Part shown: positions 51,245 through 60,117 of the stretch, in pieces
How the letters are laid out: every line of letters starts with the position of its first letter
How positions within the stretch are numbered: the stretch's first letter is position 1
From: Roseovarius sp. ZX-A-9
Lineage (GTDB): Bacteria; Pseudomonadota; Alphaproteobacteria; Rhodobacterales; Rhodobacteraceae
DNA length: 64,000 nt
Assembly (NCBI RefSeq): GCF_028369135.1
Contig: NZ_JAPWHW010000011.1
Span: forward strand, 101,087 to 165,086
Direction of reading: 5' to 3'
Notes under the pieces: generated by a model
The model's database searches: none
What the model saw: the letters and a program-made list of their open reading frames with translations, nothing else
What the model was told of the DNA's origin: nothing
Made by a program: the position numbers and the translations under genes

Positions 51245-53246
51245 TGTTGGTGGCCCCCTTTGATATCTGGTTGCCAGCCTGTTGTTGCGGGGGCATCTTG
51301 TTCGGCTGCGGTTTCTTGCCTGTCAGCCGCGTCAGCACTTCGATGCGTTCCCCGAACATGCTGATGGAGCCATCGGCGAGCAGCATGATTTTGTCGACGA
51401 CGCTCAGCAGCGACGGCTTCTGGGTGATCACCACAACGGTGATCTTGTTTTCCTTGGCGTGCTGGATTGCCCGGGCGAGGGCCTTGTCGCCGTTGGTATC
51501 GAGGTTCGAGTTGGGTTCATCCAGCACGACAAAACGCGGATTGCCGAAAAAGGCACGCGCCAGCGCGATGCGCTGTTTCTGACCGCCTGACAGCGGCGAT
51601 CCGTCCGCGGCGACCATCGTCTCGTAGCCCTGCGGCAGCGAGGCGATCATCTGGTGGACGTCGGCAAGGGTGGCTGCGGTGTGGATTTGTTCATCCGTGG
51701 CATCGGGCCGCATCCGGCCGATGTTCTGCTTGATGGTGCCGGGGAAAAGCTGCACGTCCTGCGGGACGTAGCCAATATTCTCGCCGAACTGGCGCGGGTC
51801 CCAGTTGCGCAGATCCATCAGGTCCAGTCGCACGTTGCCGGATGTCGGCAGGATCGACCCTACCAGCATCCGCCCCAACGTCGTCTTGCCCGCCCCGGAA
51901 TTGCCGATCACACCTAATGTTTCACCGGGGTTAAGTGAAAAGCTGATGCCATTGAGCACAACCTGCTTGGTGCCGCCGGGCACATATAGCAGCCTTTCGA
52001 CATCAAGCCGCCCTTCGGGACGGGGCAGGTGCAGACGCTCGAACTGGACCTTGGACCCGCGCAGCAGTGCCGCGACGCGATCATAGGCCGCTCGCGACAG
52101 CAAGAAGCCATTCCAGCCCTCAATGGAACCTTCCACGGGTGCGAGCGCACGACCCGCAATGATGGAGGCGGCGATGACCATCCCACCCGTGATTTCCCCG
52201 GCAAGCGCCAGCCACGCGCCCCATCCCAACATGCCGATCTGGGTGAGCAGGCGCACCATGCGTGACAGTGCCGCTGACATGATGTTGCGATCCTGCGCTC
52301 TGACCTGCTCGGTGAGCGAGGTCGCCGTGTCGCGGCCCCAGATCATCACCGCCTCAGGGATCATCGCAAGAGCGTTGATGATCTGGCTGTTACGCGCCAT
52401 CGAGTCCAGATGCATGTTCGCCTTGGACTGGGCTCGGTTGGCACTGGCGAAAGGCTTGGCCGTTATTTTCTGGTTGCAGATGGCGATCACGAGCAAGAGC
52501 AGCGAAGCAATGGTGACAATCATGCCCAGATGAGGATGCACCAGAAAGATTGCGAAAAAGAACAGCGGGGCGAACGGAACATCGAGAAACGAGATCAGCG
52601 TGCCGCTTGTGAGGAACCCGCGCAGTTGCTGCAGGTCGCCCAGCGTCTGGTATTCGCGCCCTGTCCCGTGGAGCGACGCATGTGCCGCAGCGCTCAGAGT
52701 CGGTGCGCCCAGTCGCACGGCCACTTCTACCGCAGTTCGCATCAGGATAAATCGCCTTATGGCGTCGAAAACCGCCTGCATCACCACGGCCCCGACGATC
52801 ACGATGGTCAACATGATCAGTGTGTCGACTGATCGGCTGGTAAGCACCCTGTCCGATATCTGGAAAAGGTAAATCGGGATTGCGAGGATCAGGATATTGG
52901 TGGCGCAGGTCAGCAGCAGGACGATGACCATATTGCGCCGCACCGCCGCCACGCCCTGCCGCAGGCTCTTGCCAAAGTCTTCGGGGCCGAGGCGCTTGTG
53001 AAAATTTGCGCCGCCGCCACCGCCGCCCGTTTCTCGGTCGGATGATTTGATAGGGCCGGTATCACCCTCGATCACTGGGCCTTTGCCGATCTCTTCCAGA
53101 GACTTTCCGCGCGCATCCGCGTAGACGCGGTGCTTGTGTTCCAGCTGCAATGGTCCCAGCCCGTCGCGACGCGACTTGAAAAGATTGGCGGCGCTCTTGT
53201 CCGGAGCGGATTGCGTGGATGGCTTGGGGGCTACGTAATCTTTCAT
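51237..53246 (-). CDS. type I secretion ABC exporter (permease-ATPase, PrtD-like)
   Basis: 669 residues. Residues ~1-95 are an unusual polar extension with a Gly run (SDRETGGGGGGANFHKRLGPEDF); PrtD proteins normally start near residue 100 here. Six-helix membrane domain follows (VIVLLLTCATNILILAIPIYLFQISDRVLTSRS...). ATPase: Walker A GVIGNSGAGKTTLGRML, YVPQDVQLFPGTIKQNIGRM, signature SPLSGGQKQRIALARA, Walker B FVVLDEPNSNLD, H-loop VVVITQKPSLL. Exports proteins with C-terminal signals, presumably the two large upstream proteins. Gap to the 713-residue gene is 33 bases. Confidence 0.93.
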   Translation of the reverse strand: MKDYVAPKPSTQSAPDKSAANLFKSRRDGLGPLQLEHKHRVYADARGKSLEEIGKGPVIEGDTGPIKSSDRETGGGGGGANFHKRLGPEDFGKSLRQGVAAVRRNMVIVLLLTCATNILILAIPIYLFQISDRVLTSRSVDTLIMLTIVIVGAVVMQAVFDAIRRFILMRTAVEVAVRLGAPTLSAAAHASLHGTGREYQTLGDLQQLRGFLTSGTLISFLDVPFAPLFFFAIFLVHPHLGMIVTIASLLLLVIAICNQKITAKPFASANRAQSKANMHLDSMARNSQIINALAMIPEAVMIWGRDTATSLTEQVRAQDRNIMSAALSRMVRLLTQIGMLGWGAWLALAGEITGGMVIAASIIAGRALAPVEGSIEGWNGFLLSRAAYDRVAALLRGSKVQFERLHLPRPEGRLDVERLLYVPGGTKQVVLNGISFSLNPGETLGVIGNSGAGKTTLGRMLVGSILPTSGNVRLDLMDLRNWDPRQFGENIGYVPQDVQLFPGTIKQNIGRMRPDATDEQIHTAATLADVHQMIASLPQGYETMVAADGSPLSGGQKQRIALARAFFGNPRFVVLDEPNSNLDTNGDKALARAIQHAKENKITVVVITQKPSLLSVVDKIMLLADGSISMFGERIEVLTRLTGKKPQPNKMPPQQQAGNQISKGATNNG

Positions 53247-53279
53247 GTGAAATTTCCGATCGAAATGGGCCGCATGGGT

Positions 53280-55400
53280 CTATGCCAGAACTGTCTGCAT
53301 GACATCGGATTGCCCTGCCGTATCGGTGTCAATCTGGGTTGAGGTGATCGCTGCGTGGGTGGCCTCGGTGATATGCGTGCCCATCATGTCGTCGGACAGG
53401 AACGCGACCGCCTCGTTGACAAGGTCGCTGATGCCGCTCGCCATCTGGACGCCATTGGGCATCCCGTCCGGGTCGAGGAACCCGGCCTGATGGATCAGTG
53501 CGTCACTGTAATTTTCACCGCCCGCCATCACCACCGAGTCGATGCCGAAGTCATGAACTGTCGCGATGTTGACCTGCGCGTTCGAACCGGCGACGACCGA
53601 CACTGCGCCACCTGATGCGGCGGCTGCCGTTGTTGCGGCATTGGCTACCGCCATCTGCACGATGTTCACCTGATCGACATCGCCCAAGACGTTGGTCTGT
53701 TCGGCGATAGTCACTGTCACGAAATCATCTTCGATGTAGAGCACCCGTAGCAGGTCCGTTCCGGCGAAGAGCGCGTCATGCGTCACGGCCGTCGTCACGT
53801 CCTCGGCCCCTTGAGCGAACTGATCGAGGGCGTCACTGAAGTTCGCGGTCATCTCGGCTTTGGTATCGACGCCGGTGGTCGCGATCCGGGCAAGGTTATA
53901 TTGCAGGTTGTCGCCAAGATTGACGTCCGTGGTGCCGTCGATCCAGTTGGCGTCGAGAAGCACGTTGGTCTGGGTAAGCATGGTGACGTCGATGAAATTT
54001 CCGCCCACCATGATCAGATCGTAGTTGAATCCGGTCTCGGTCAGGAACGCTTCGTTGTACTCGGTGTTCTCGCCCAGTCCGAAGTATGTGTTCGACCCGG
54101 AGATGGTGATCTCTGCGGTATCGTTGTCGGTGCCGAAGTTGTACTGTTGCGTCCAGTTCACTTGCGTCACGCTCGTCTCGAGCCGAACTGTGACGGAGTT
54201 GGCAGGCAGGCCATTCAGGGGGGATACGTCCGGCTTCGCCTTGACGGAGGATGAGGTTACGATCTCGGCCACGTTGAGCGCATTGGAAGTTGCCGAAGCG
54301 ACCTGCCCCGAGACGACATCATGTGTTGCCATCACATTCACCTGGCTGATCGCGTCCAGATGCACGGCATCGTTTTGGACGGCGATCACATCGGCATCCA
54401 GCCAGCTGCTTTTGAGCTGCATTTCGTTGAGTTGAGTATTTGCGCCCGCCACGACCTCATGGCCGGGATCGACAGCCCAAAGGTCGGTCACACTGTCACC
54501 GAAATCCTCGGCGAAGTCGTGTTGGGGTGCTGTCGCGTTTGTATCAGGCCCTGCATCATCGGGTCCGGCGTCGATTTCTTCATCTACGGACTGTCCGGCT
54601 GTCGCCTGACCGGAAGTTCCGGATTGGGTCTCGTCGGTTTCGTTAACGGCTTCCTCGGGACGCAGGAAGGCTGGCAGGAGATCTTCGAGCTCTGGCACCT
54701 CGACGGCGCTGTTACCGTCGATGAAGATACCGCTGGCCGCGGCTCCGGTGGTCGTGTGGACACTGGCCGTAGCGGGGTGAGTTTCTCCGCCTTCTTCTGC
54801 GGCACGGATCGCGGACATCGCCTCTGCCACGAAATCCTGCCATCCGTCTTCGTCCGCAGGCGTGTCGGGTACGACAAACCCTGCCAGACTTTCGGCCGTA
54901 TCCTCAAGTGACGTGAGTGCCGTATCGACCGACCGGGCCATCGCCGGGGTTTGTTCGACACCGGTTCCGACGACGTCGTCGTCATTCAGATCATTGAGCT
55001 GGACGGTGATGGAAGCGACCGAACTTGGGAGGGGCAGGGTGAGCGAGACATTTGCCGAACCTCCGCTTAGCCCGCTGCCGATATTCTCCTGGGATTGGAA
55101 ACTGTCTGTCGGAGTATTGAATACCTTCGAGGGCAAAGATGGCGCGTTGGCCGGTGGAGCGGCGACCGCCGACGTGGCCTGACTGGAAGTGGCGCGATAA
55201 TCGAGCTTGGGATCGTAATCCTCAAGTCGGTAAGCGGAATTGACACGGAAAGGATCGGCGTTGAGGACATCCAGCGCGTCTTGCGCTTTTCGGTTGGCCT
55301 GAAATTCGAGATATTGATCGCGCAGGCGGATTTCTTCGACGGAAATATGGAAATGCCCGATGAAGTGGGCGATCGTTTCAGTTGTTGCATCAATTGCCAT
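53280..55400 (-). CDS. large acidic repeat protein, probable type I secretion substrate 1
   Basis: 706 residues from ATG 55400 (a GTG at 55421 is possible). N-terminus ATTETIAHFIGHFHISVEEIRLRDQYLEFQANRKAQDALDVLNADPFRV is a helical non-repeat domain. Residues ~85-330 are Asp/Glu/Thr-rich disordered. The second half contains imperfect ~50-65-residue repeats with motif [SG]-x-N-x-x-x-N-x-A ... GGNFIDVTMLTQTNVLLDANWIDG / FVTVTIAEQTNVLGDVDQVN / AGSNAQVNIATVHDFGIDSVVMAGGENYSDALIHQAGFLDPDG. These look like a beta-solenoid. No signal peptide and no classic RTX nonapeptides. Secretion is inferred from the operon. Confidence 0.7.
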   Translation of the reverse strand: MAIDATTETIAHFIGHFHISVEEIRLRDQYLEFQANRKAQDALDVLNADPFRVNSAYRLEDYDPKLDYRATSSQATSAVAAPPANAPSLPSKVFNTPTDSFQSQENIGSGLSGGSANVSLTLPLPSSVASITVQLNDLNDDDVVGTGVEQTPAMARSVDTALTSLEDTAESLAGFVVPDTPADEDGWQDFVAEAMSAIRAAEEGGETHPATASVHTTTGAAASGIFIDGNSAVEVPELEDLLPAFLRPEEAVNETDETQSGTSGQATAGQSVDEEIDAGPDDAGPDTNATAPQHDFAEDFGDSVTDLWAVDPGHEVVAGANTQLNEMQLKSSWLDADVIAVQNDAVHLDAISQVNVMATHDVVSGQVASATSNALNVAEIVTSSSVKAKPDVSPLNGLPANSVTVRLETSVTQVNWTQQYNFGTDNDTAEITISGSNTYFGLGENTEYNEAFLTETGFNYDLIMVGGNFIDVTMLTQTNVLLDANWIDGTTDVNLGDNLQYNLARIATTGVDTKAEMTANFSDALDQFAQGAEDVTTAVTHDALFAGTDLLRVLYIEDDFVTVTIAEQTNVLGDVDQVNIVQMAVANAATTAAAASGGAVSVVAGSNAQVNIATVHDFGIDSVVMAGGENYSDALIHQAGFLDPDGMPNGVQMASGISDLVNEAVAFLSDDMMGTHITEATHAAITSTQIDTDTAGQSDVMQTVLA

Positions 55401-55475
55401 TTGGCATCGGTCCGTTTCCACTGGTTAAAGTTTCAGAATCGGCCTTGAAGAAATCGTAACGGTAGTTCCGGGGGG

Positions 55476-55501
55476 CCAGGGCCGGCTTGTGCCGGCCCTG
55501 G
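55476..55501. terminator. 11-bp-stem hairpin between the two substrate genes
   Basis: CCAGGGCCGGC, TTGT loop, GCCGGCCCTGG: perfect stem 18 bases after the stop of the 1005-residue gene. On the plus strand it is followed by a T-rich tract; on the operon's own (minus) strand it is preceded by an A tract and followed by C. It may attenuate transcription or protect the upstream mRNA so that more of the large protein is made than of the exporter. Confidence 0.65.
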
Positions 55502-55518
55502 CTTTGTTTTTTTGTGAC

Positions 55519-58500
55519 TTAGGAGTCGTCGTCACCAACGTAGCTGGAGCTGAACGAGCCGCCGACGACGTTCATGTCAACGGTGTTGCCCAGCACATTG
55601 GCACCCATCACGATGGACTGGTTGAATGCCGCTACATCAACCTGAGCCGCCGCCGAGGCGTAGGATTCACCGGTGACGAAACCATCGTCCCCGTTGCTGG
55701 AACCCCAGGTACCGGCATTGCCGCCCATACCACCGTCTCCGGTCGTTGCGCTGCCACCGGCACCGCCTGCTGCGGCACCACCCATCGCGGCACCACCGGT
55801 GGACATGCCACCCGCCGCGTCGCCGGTTCCGCCGCCTGCGGCGTTCGCAATGCCACCGGCACCGCTGTCACCACTGGTTCCCATCACGTCGCCACTCGCA
55901 TCGTTCGAGTTGGACGCATCGGCGCTGTTGCCAGCAGCACCACCGTCGCCGGTAACGACATCAGTGCTGTTGCCGTTCATCGACTCGGCAAGTGCCTCGG
56001 CCGCGATATCGGACAGACCGCCGTAGCCACCGTCATTGTCGGTGTAGCCGTCTGCCATACCTTCACCAGTGGCGTCGGTATCGGAGTTGGTATTGCCACC
56101 CGCTCCGCTGTCGGCAGCTGAGTCGGCGCTGCCATCGGCATCCGCAGCAGCATCAGCCGCAGCGTCGCCCATTCCGCCAGCACCGCTGTCGGCCATCGCG
56201 TCGCCGTTGCCGGTGCCATTGGCATCGTCATCGGACATAGCGTCGCCTGCGCCGCCAGCACCCGAGTCCGAGTCGGTAGACCCGGCACCGTCTGCCATCG
56301 CGTCGCTTGCGGACATCGCATCGCCGTTACCGGCATCACCGGATGTACCAGTGTTGGCAGCATCGCTGCCGATGTCGTTGTCGGCCATTCCGGCAGTGGA
56401 CGTACCGTTGCCACCGTTGCCCGCAGTGTTATCGCTGCGGCCAGTACCGGCTCCGGTTCCCGTGGCGTCGTCATCGGTCATCGCGTCGCCGTCGCCGGCC
56501 CCGCCATTCCCACTGTCGCCACCGGCACCACCGTTACCGCTGTCGCCACCGGCACCACTGTTGCCACCGGCACCGCTGTCACCAGCCGCACCGCTGTTGC
56601 CACCAGCACCGCTGTTGCCACCGGCACCGCTGTCGCCAGCCGCACCGCTGTCACCACCGGCATTGCCGTTGCCGCCGTCACCAGTGTCGCCAGCGGCTGC
56701 ACCAGCGACACCAATGCCGCCCAACAGACCCAGACCGGCTGCTGCAGCGCCTGCGTTGCTGCCGGCACCACCATCGCCGCCGTCGCCGCCGTTACCAGCG
56801 TTGCCGGTATCACCAGCGTTGCCGGTATCACCAGCATTTCCGGTATCACCAGCGTTTCCGCTGTCACCAGCGTTTCCGGTATCACCAGCGTCACCGGTAT
56901 CACCGGCGTCACCGGCATCACCAGCGTCACCAGCGTCACCGGCGTCGCCAGCATCGCCGCCGTCAGCGTCTGAATCCGTGCCTGCGGCACCAATCCCGGC
57001 GCCAAGGCCCAGTCCGAAGGCGTTGCCGCCGTCGCCACCGTCGGTCTCGCTCTCGGATTCAGCGTCGCCGTCAGACTCAGCATCGGCGTCCTGATCGACT
57101 TCGCCTGTATCGCCGCCGTCACCGTTGGCGTCGCTGCCTGACAGGGCTACGCCCAGACCTGCTGCGTCACTGTCTATGTCGCCGGAGTCTCCGCCGTCAC
57201 CTTCGCTGTCGCTGTCGGTCGAACCGGCACCAATACCCAGCCCAAGAGCAAGCGCGTCACCTGAATCTCCGCCATCAGCATCGCTGTCGGCATCGGCATC
57301 AGAGTCGCTGTCTTGCTCGGCGTCGCTCTCGGCATCGCCGGAGTCACCACCGTCATCGTCGGAGCTTGCACCGGCAAGGCCCAGGCCTGCAGAGATGTTG
57401 TCGCCATCTGCGGCACCACCTGCGCCACCTTCGCCATCGGCATCGGTATCGGCAGAAACATCGCTGTTGCCACCGCTGGTCTGGGCGTCGTCATTTTCGC
57501 CGCCTGCACCACCGTTACCGTCCGCAGCTGCGTCTACGTCGCCGCCTTCTGCATCATGACCGGTCGCATCCGTGTCGCCGCTGTCGCCAGCGTCGCCGCC
57601 AGTGGCATCGGTATCACCTGAATCGCCGCTCGTACCGCCGGTTGCGCCGGAGAATCCTCCAGCTGCGATCCCGCCAAGCGACGCGCCGCCATCGGCATAG
57701 GCATCGCTGCCACCTTTTGCACCGTCGGAACTGGTACTGATGCCTTCCTCTGCACGTGCGTGTCCGCCCGACGCGTTGCCGGACTGGTCAAACGTGCCGT
57801 CGTTGCTGACATGCGCTTCTTCCAGAGTGTCGGCATCGTTGAGGTGATTGGTCTGTACATTGACAAACCCGGCATCATTACCTGCGCCTGTCAGCGAACC
57901 GTTCAGCACTTCACCCAGGTCGATGTCATTGCCCGGATCATGGTTGATGTTGCCATCGGCGGTGAAGATATCGCCGGTCGTGGACCCATCCAGATCGAAA
58001 TCAGCGAAGTCGTCATCCGTTGGATCGAAGCCATCGAGATCAAGCTCGACATCAATGTCGACGTCCACGTCGGTATCGCTGCTGACATCTACGGTCGTGT
58101 CCGAAGTGTTGGAGTTCTCATTGTCGTTGTCGTTGTCGTTCTCGCTTACGTTCGAGTTATCGTTGCCATTCGCGTTATCATTGCCATTCGTGTTATCGCT
58201 GGCATTCGCGTTGTCGTTGCCATTCGTATTGTCGCTGGCATTTGCGTTGTCGTTGCCATTCGCGTTGTCATTGCCATTCGTGTTATCACTGGCATTGGCG
58301 TTGTCATTACCATTCGTATTGTCGCTGGCATTGGCGTTGTCATTGCCATTCGTATTGTCGCTGGCATTGGCGTTGTCATTACCGTTTTCATTTGCATTGT
58401 CAGACGACGAAGCCGCGTCAGCGATTGCATCGGCTGTTGCTACAGCATCGTCGTCATCGCCGATGGTGAAGGCCGCGTTATCACCGAGGGTGACCATCCC

Positions 58501-58536
58501 GTTATTGATGATCCCGCTGTTGTTTCGTTGTGACAT
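55519..58536 (-). CDS. 1005-residue Asp/Asn/Gly low-complexity protein, probable type I secretion substrate 2
   Basis: Start supported by GGGGAT seven bases before ATG 58536. Composition is extreme: almost only G, D, A, N, S, T; no Cys, three Arg and one Lys. Regions: short N-terminal strand (NNGMVTLGDNAAFTIGDDDD); Asn-rich tandem repeats (~51-130, unit NDNANASDNTNG); very acidic stretch 145-185; a unit with DSDADADSDADGGDSGDALALGLGIGAGS repeated imperfectly ~380-520; hexapeptide GDTGNA/GDAGDA run 526-580; GLGLLGGIGVAGAAAG patch ~600-616; GGDSGAGGNSG run to ~680; a C-terminal strand-rich tail (QVDVAAFNQSIVMGANVLGNTVDMNVVGGSFSSSYVGDDDS) that may carry the export signal. Likely an extracellular, calcium-binding matrix or adhesion protein; role inferred. 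Confidence 0.75.
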   Translation of the reverse strand: MSQRNNSGIINNGMVTLGDNAAFTIGDDDDAVATADAIADAASSSDNANENGNDNANASDNTNGNDNANASDNTNGNDNANASDNTNGNDNANGNDNANASDNTNGNDNANASDNTNGNDNANGNDNSNVSENDNDNDNENSNTSDTTVDVSSDTDVDVDIDVELDLDGFDPTDDDFADFDLDGSTTGDIFTADGNINHDPGNDIDLGEVLNGSLTGAGNDAGFVNVQTNHLNDADTLEEAHVSNDGTFDQSGNASGGHARAEEGISTSSDGAKGGSDAYADGGASLGGIAAGGFSGATGGTSGDSGDTDATGGDAGDSGDTDATGHDAEGGDVDAAADGNGGAGGENDDAQTSGGNSDVSADTDADGEGGAGGAADGDNISAGLGLAGASSDDDGGDSGDAESDAEQDSDSDADADSDADGGDSGDALALGLGIGAGSTDSDSEGDGGDSGDIDSDAAGLGVALSGSDANGDGGDTGEVDQDADAESDGDAESESETDGGDGGNAFGLGLGAGIGAAGTDSDADGGDAGDAGDAGDAGDAGDAGDTGDAGDTGNAGDSGNAGDTGNAGDTGNAGDTGNAGNGGDGGDGGAGSNAGAAAAGLGLLGGIGVAGAAAGDTGDGGNGNAGGDSGAAGDSGAGGNSGAGGNSGAAGDSGAGGNSGAGGDSGNGGAGGDSGNGGAGDGDAMTDDDATGTGAGTGRSDNTAGNGGNGTSTAGMADNDIGSDAANTGTSGDAGNGDAMSASDAMADGAGSTDSDSGAGGAGDAMSDDDANGTGNGDAMADSGAGGMGDAAADAAADADGSADSAADSGAGGNTNSDTDATGEGMADGYTDNDGGYGGLSDIAAEALAESMNGNSTDVVTGDGGAAGNSADASNSNDASGDVMGTSGDSGAGGIANAAGGGTGDAAGGMSTGGAAMGGAAAGGAGGSATTGDGGMGGNAGTWGSSNGDDGFVTGESYASAAAQVDVAAFNQSIVMGANVLGNTVDMNVVGGSFSSSYVGDDDS
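56797..56961 (-). repeat. 18-bp tandem repeat coding GDTGNA/GDAGDA
   Basis: About nine in-frame hexapeptide units in the 1005-residue gene (residues 526-580). At the DNA level several units (…GCGTTTCCGGTATCACCA… type) are near identical, so copy number is likely variable between strains. Confidence 0.8.
58147..58386 (-). repeat. 36-bp tandem repeat coding NDNANASDNTNG
   Basis: Five 12-residue units with interspersed shorter NDNANG units (residues 51-130 of the 1005-residue protein). Third-position changes show some divergence, but the reading frame is kept. Prone to slippage and a candidate phase- or length-variable tract. Confidence 0.85.
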
Positions 58537-59328
58537 TATTTTATCCCCGTTGTGGCGCCGACCACATCCCGCTGCTCATCTACAAAGCGGGCACTGCGCA
58601 GGGCGCGTGTTTGGACTGGTTTGGATTGTTTTCAGTGATGTGGGTGTGTCGGCGAAAACTCGGCCGAAACAGACCACGCATCAGCTCAAGCTCTGTGCGT
58701 ATCTACACCTCCCTCCCGGTTGCAGATCGCGTGCGGAGTTTTATCAGAAAATAGCCGACCCCACCGTCTGGTTTGAAAATTCAGAAACCAGCTGATCTGC
58801 AAGAAATATTAGTTACACGCGGTGACCGAACAGAAGGTCACCGATCAGCCCGTAAAAACGCGGGCCAATGCTGGGAGCGTGGCAGGCAAGGCGGAATTGG
58901 AATAGCCGGTAATAGGGCGTAGAAGGCGCTCCGCCCCAGAAACTCAAGGGGTTAATGAAACTTTTTCGGCGTCTCGGGCATAAGTTTTCGCCATGCTCAG
59001 GACATGAAAATGACCGAATCGGTCATAATGATTGCCTGAACTTGTCCCGCATTATGCCGTAATGCGAGTATTTTGTCTTGGAGCGCAATCAGAGCGTGTA
59101 TTGCTATGCTCAAACGATTAGCTTCCCATTATTTTGATTAATAATACTTTTAGCGCTTTTGGCGCCGTAGCTAGTCACATCGTCTCACGTGATACCCATT
59201 TTATTACTATGTACACGCCAATATTGCGGGTACCATATCTGTGCGAAAGAAATTTTCTGCCAGACAGTTTATTGTCGAGTGCCGCAGCTTCGCTTGTTGG
59301 TAAAATCTCTTGGAAAAAAGGGTTAGTC
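58537..59328. promoter_or_regulatory. divergent promoter region between secretion operon and LuxR-type regulator
   Basis: Long gene-free region. Contains two perfect palindromes: ATGACCGA-A-TCGGTCAT (59010-59026), in the style of TetR-type operators, and CGCATTA-5-TAATGCG (59048-59066). Sequence from ~59080 to the regulator start is AT-rich compared with surroundings, with a long possible leader. Confidence 0.6.
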
Positions 59329-60117
59329 ATGATCAAGAGTATTGAACCAGTCTCTTGTGAGACCGGACCGGAAAAAACAGAACAAAGTGAATCCGCCGTC
59401 GTGTTCGTAGGAGGGGCGTTCAGCTTTTCCGATTTGACGATACGCATATTCAGTGATGCCTTCCCGTCCATCCGGGCGCTGCGGGTGTCAACTCAGGCGG
59501 ATTTGCACCTGCTGATACAAACGCGAGGCGATCCGGCCATGGTCGTTTTCGAGCAATCCTTCTTCAGGCAATTCATCGACGGTGCCGACAGTCTTGGACG
59601 GATATGCGGTAGGGTCCGTATGGTCCTGGCCTATAGTGACCCACGGATCGCATTGCGGGTATTGAAGGCGAGGCGGGCTGCTCCGGAACTGAAGCCTGTC
59701 TGCTTCCTGCCCATGGAGCGGAACCTTGATACGTGGTTGGCAATTTCCGGCCTCCTGCTCAGAGGTGAAAGCTACCTGCCGCCGGAGGTATTCGAAGCCA
59801 TCGACATTCCCGAAGAAGACGTGGCGCCGCCAGAAATTCCGGACCAGACTTGTGGTTTGAAATCCGAAGTTTCAGAAGATCGCCCGTCGGCATTGAAACC
59901 GCTGACGGAACGTGAGGCCCAGATATTGTCGATGGTTGCTCTGGGCAAACAGAACAAGATCATTGCGGGCGATCTTGGCCTCTCTGTACATACGGTCAAG
60001 CTGCATATCCATCACGTCATCCACAAGCTTGGAGTCAACAACAGGACGGCGGCTTCGGCCTGGTATCACGAGCGGTTCCTTTCTGACGACGCGGGCCCAC
60101 AGGTCCTGAATGGCTGA
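59329..60117 (+). CDS. LuxR-type (CsgD/VpsT-like) transcriptional regulator
   Basis: 262 residues from ATG 59329 (AAAAAAGGG upstream; the frame opens earlier but the prefix is not protein-like). N-terminal ~200 residues look like a degenerate receiver domain (VVFVGGAFSFSDLTIRIFSDAFPSIRALRVST, VFEQSFF, VRMVLAYSDPRIALRVLKARRAAPELKPVCFLP, LLLRGESYLPPEV) lacking a clear phosphoacceptor Asp cluster. The C-terminal LuxR HTH is LTEREAQILSMVALGKQNKIIAGDLGLSVHTVKLHIHHVIHKLGVNNRTAASAW. CsgD/VpsT-like regulators control matrix genes, so control of the adjacent secretion operon is likely. Overlaps the next gene by eight bases. Confidence 0.85.
   Translation: MIKSIEPVSCETGPEKTEQSESAVVFVGGAFSFSDLTIRIFSDAFPSIRALRVSTQADLHLLIQTRGDPAMVVFEQSFFRQFIDGADSLGRICGRVRMVLAYSDPRIALRVLKARRAAPELKPVCFLPMERNLDTWLAISGLLLRGESYLPPEVFEAIDIPEEDVAPPEIPDQTCGLKSEVSEDRPSALKPLTEREAQILSMVALGKQNKIIAGDLGLSVHTVKLHIHHVIHKLGVNNRTAASAWYHERFLSDDAGPQVLNG

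Noticed and set aside
55746..57740. Long plus-strand open frames rich in Arg/His or Pro/Ala opposite the 1005-residue gene
   Set aside because: They are antisense shadows of the GAC/GGC/GCC codon bias of the low-complexity gene; no ribosome sites and no domain-like sequence.
58147..58386. CRISPR-like array
   Set aside because: Regularly spaced repeats are in-frame protein repeats; there are no unique spacers and no cas genes.
53280..58536. Classic RTX toxin or hemolysin pair
   Set aside because: No GGxGxDxUx nonapeptide runs and no toxin domains; Gly/Asp richness is of a different pattern.
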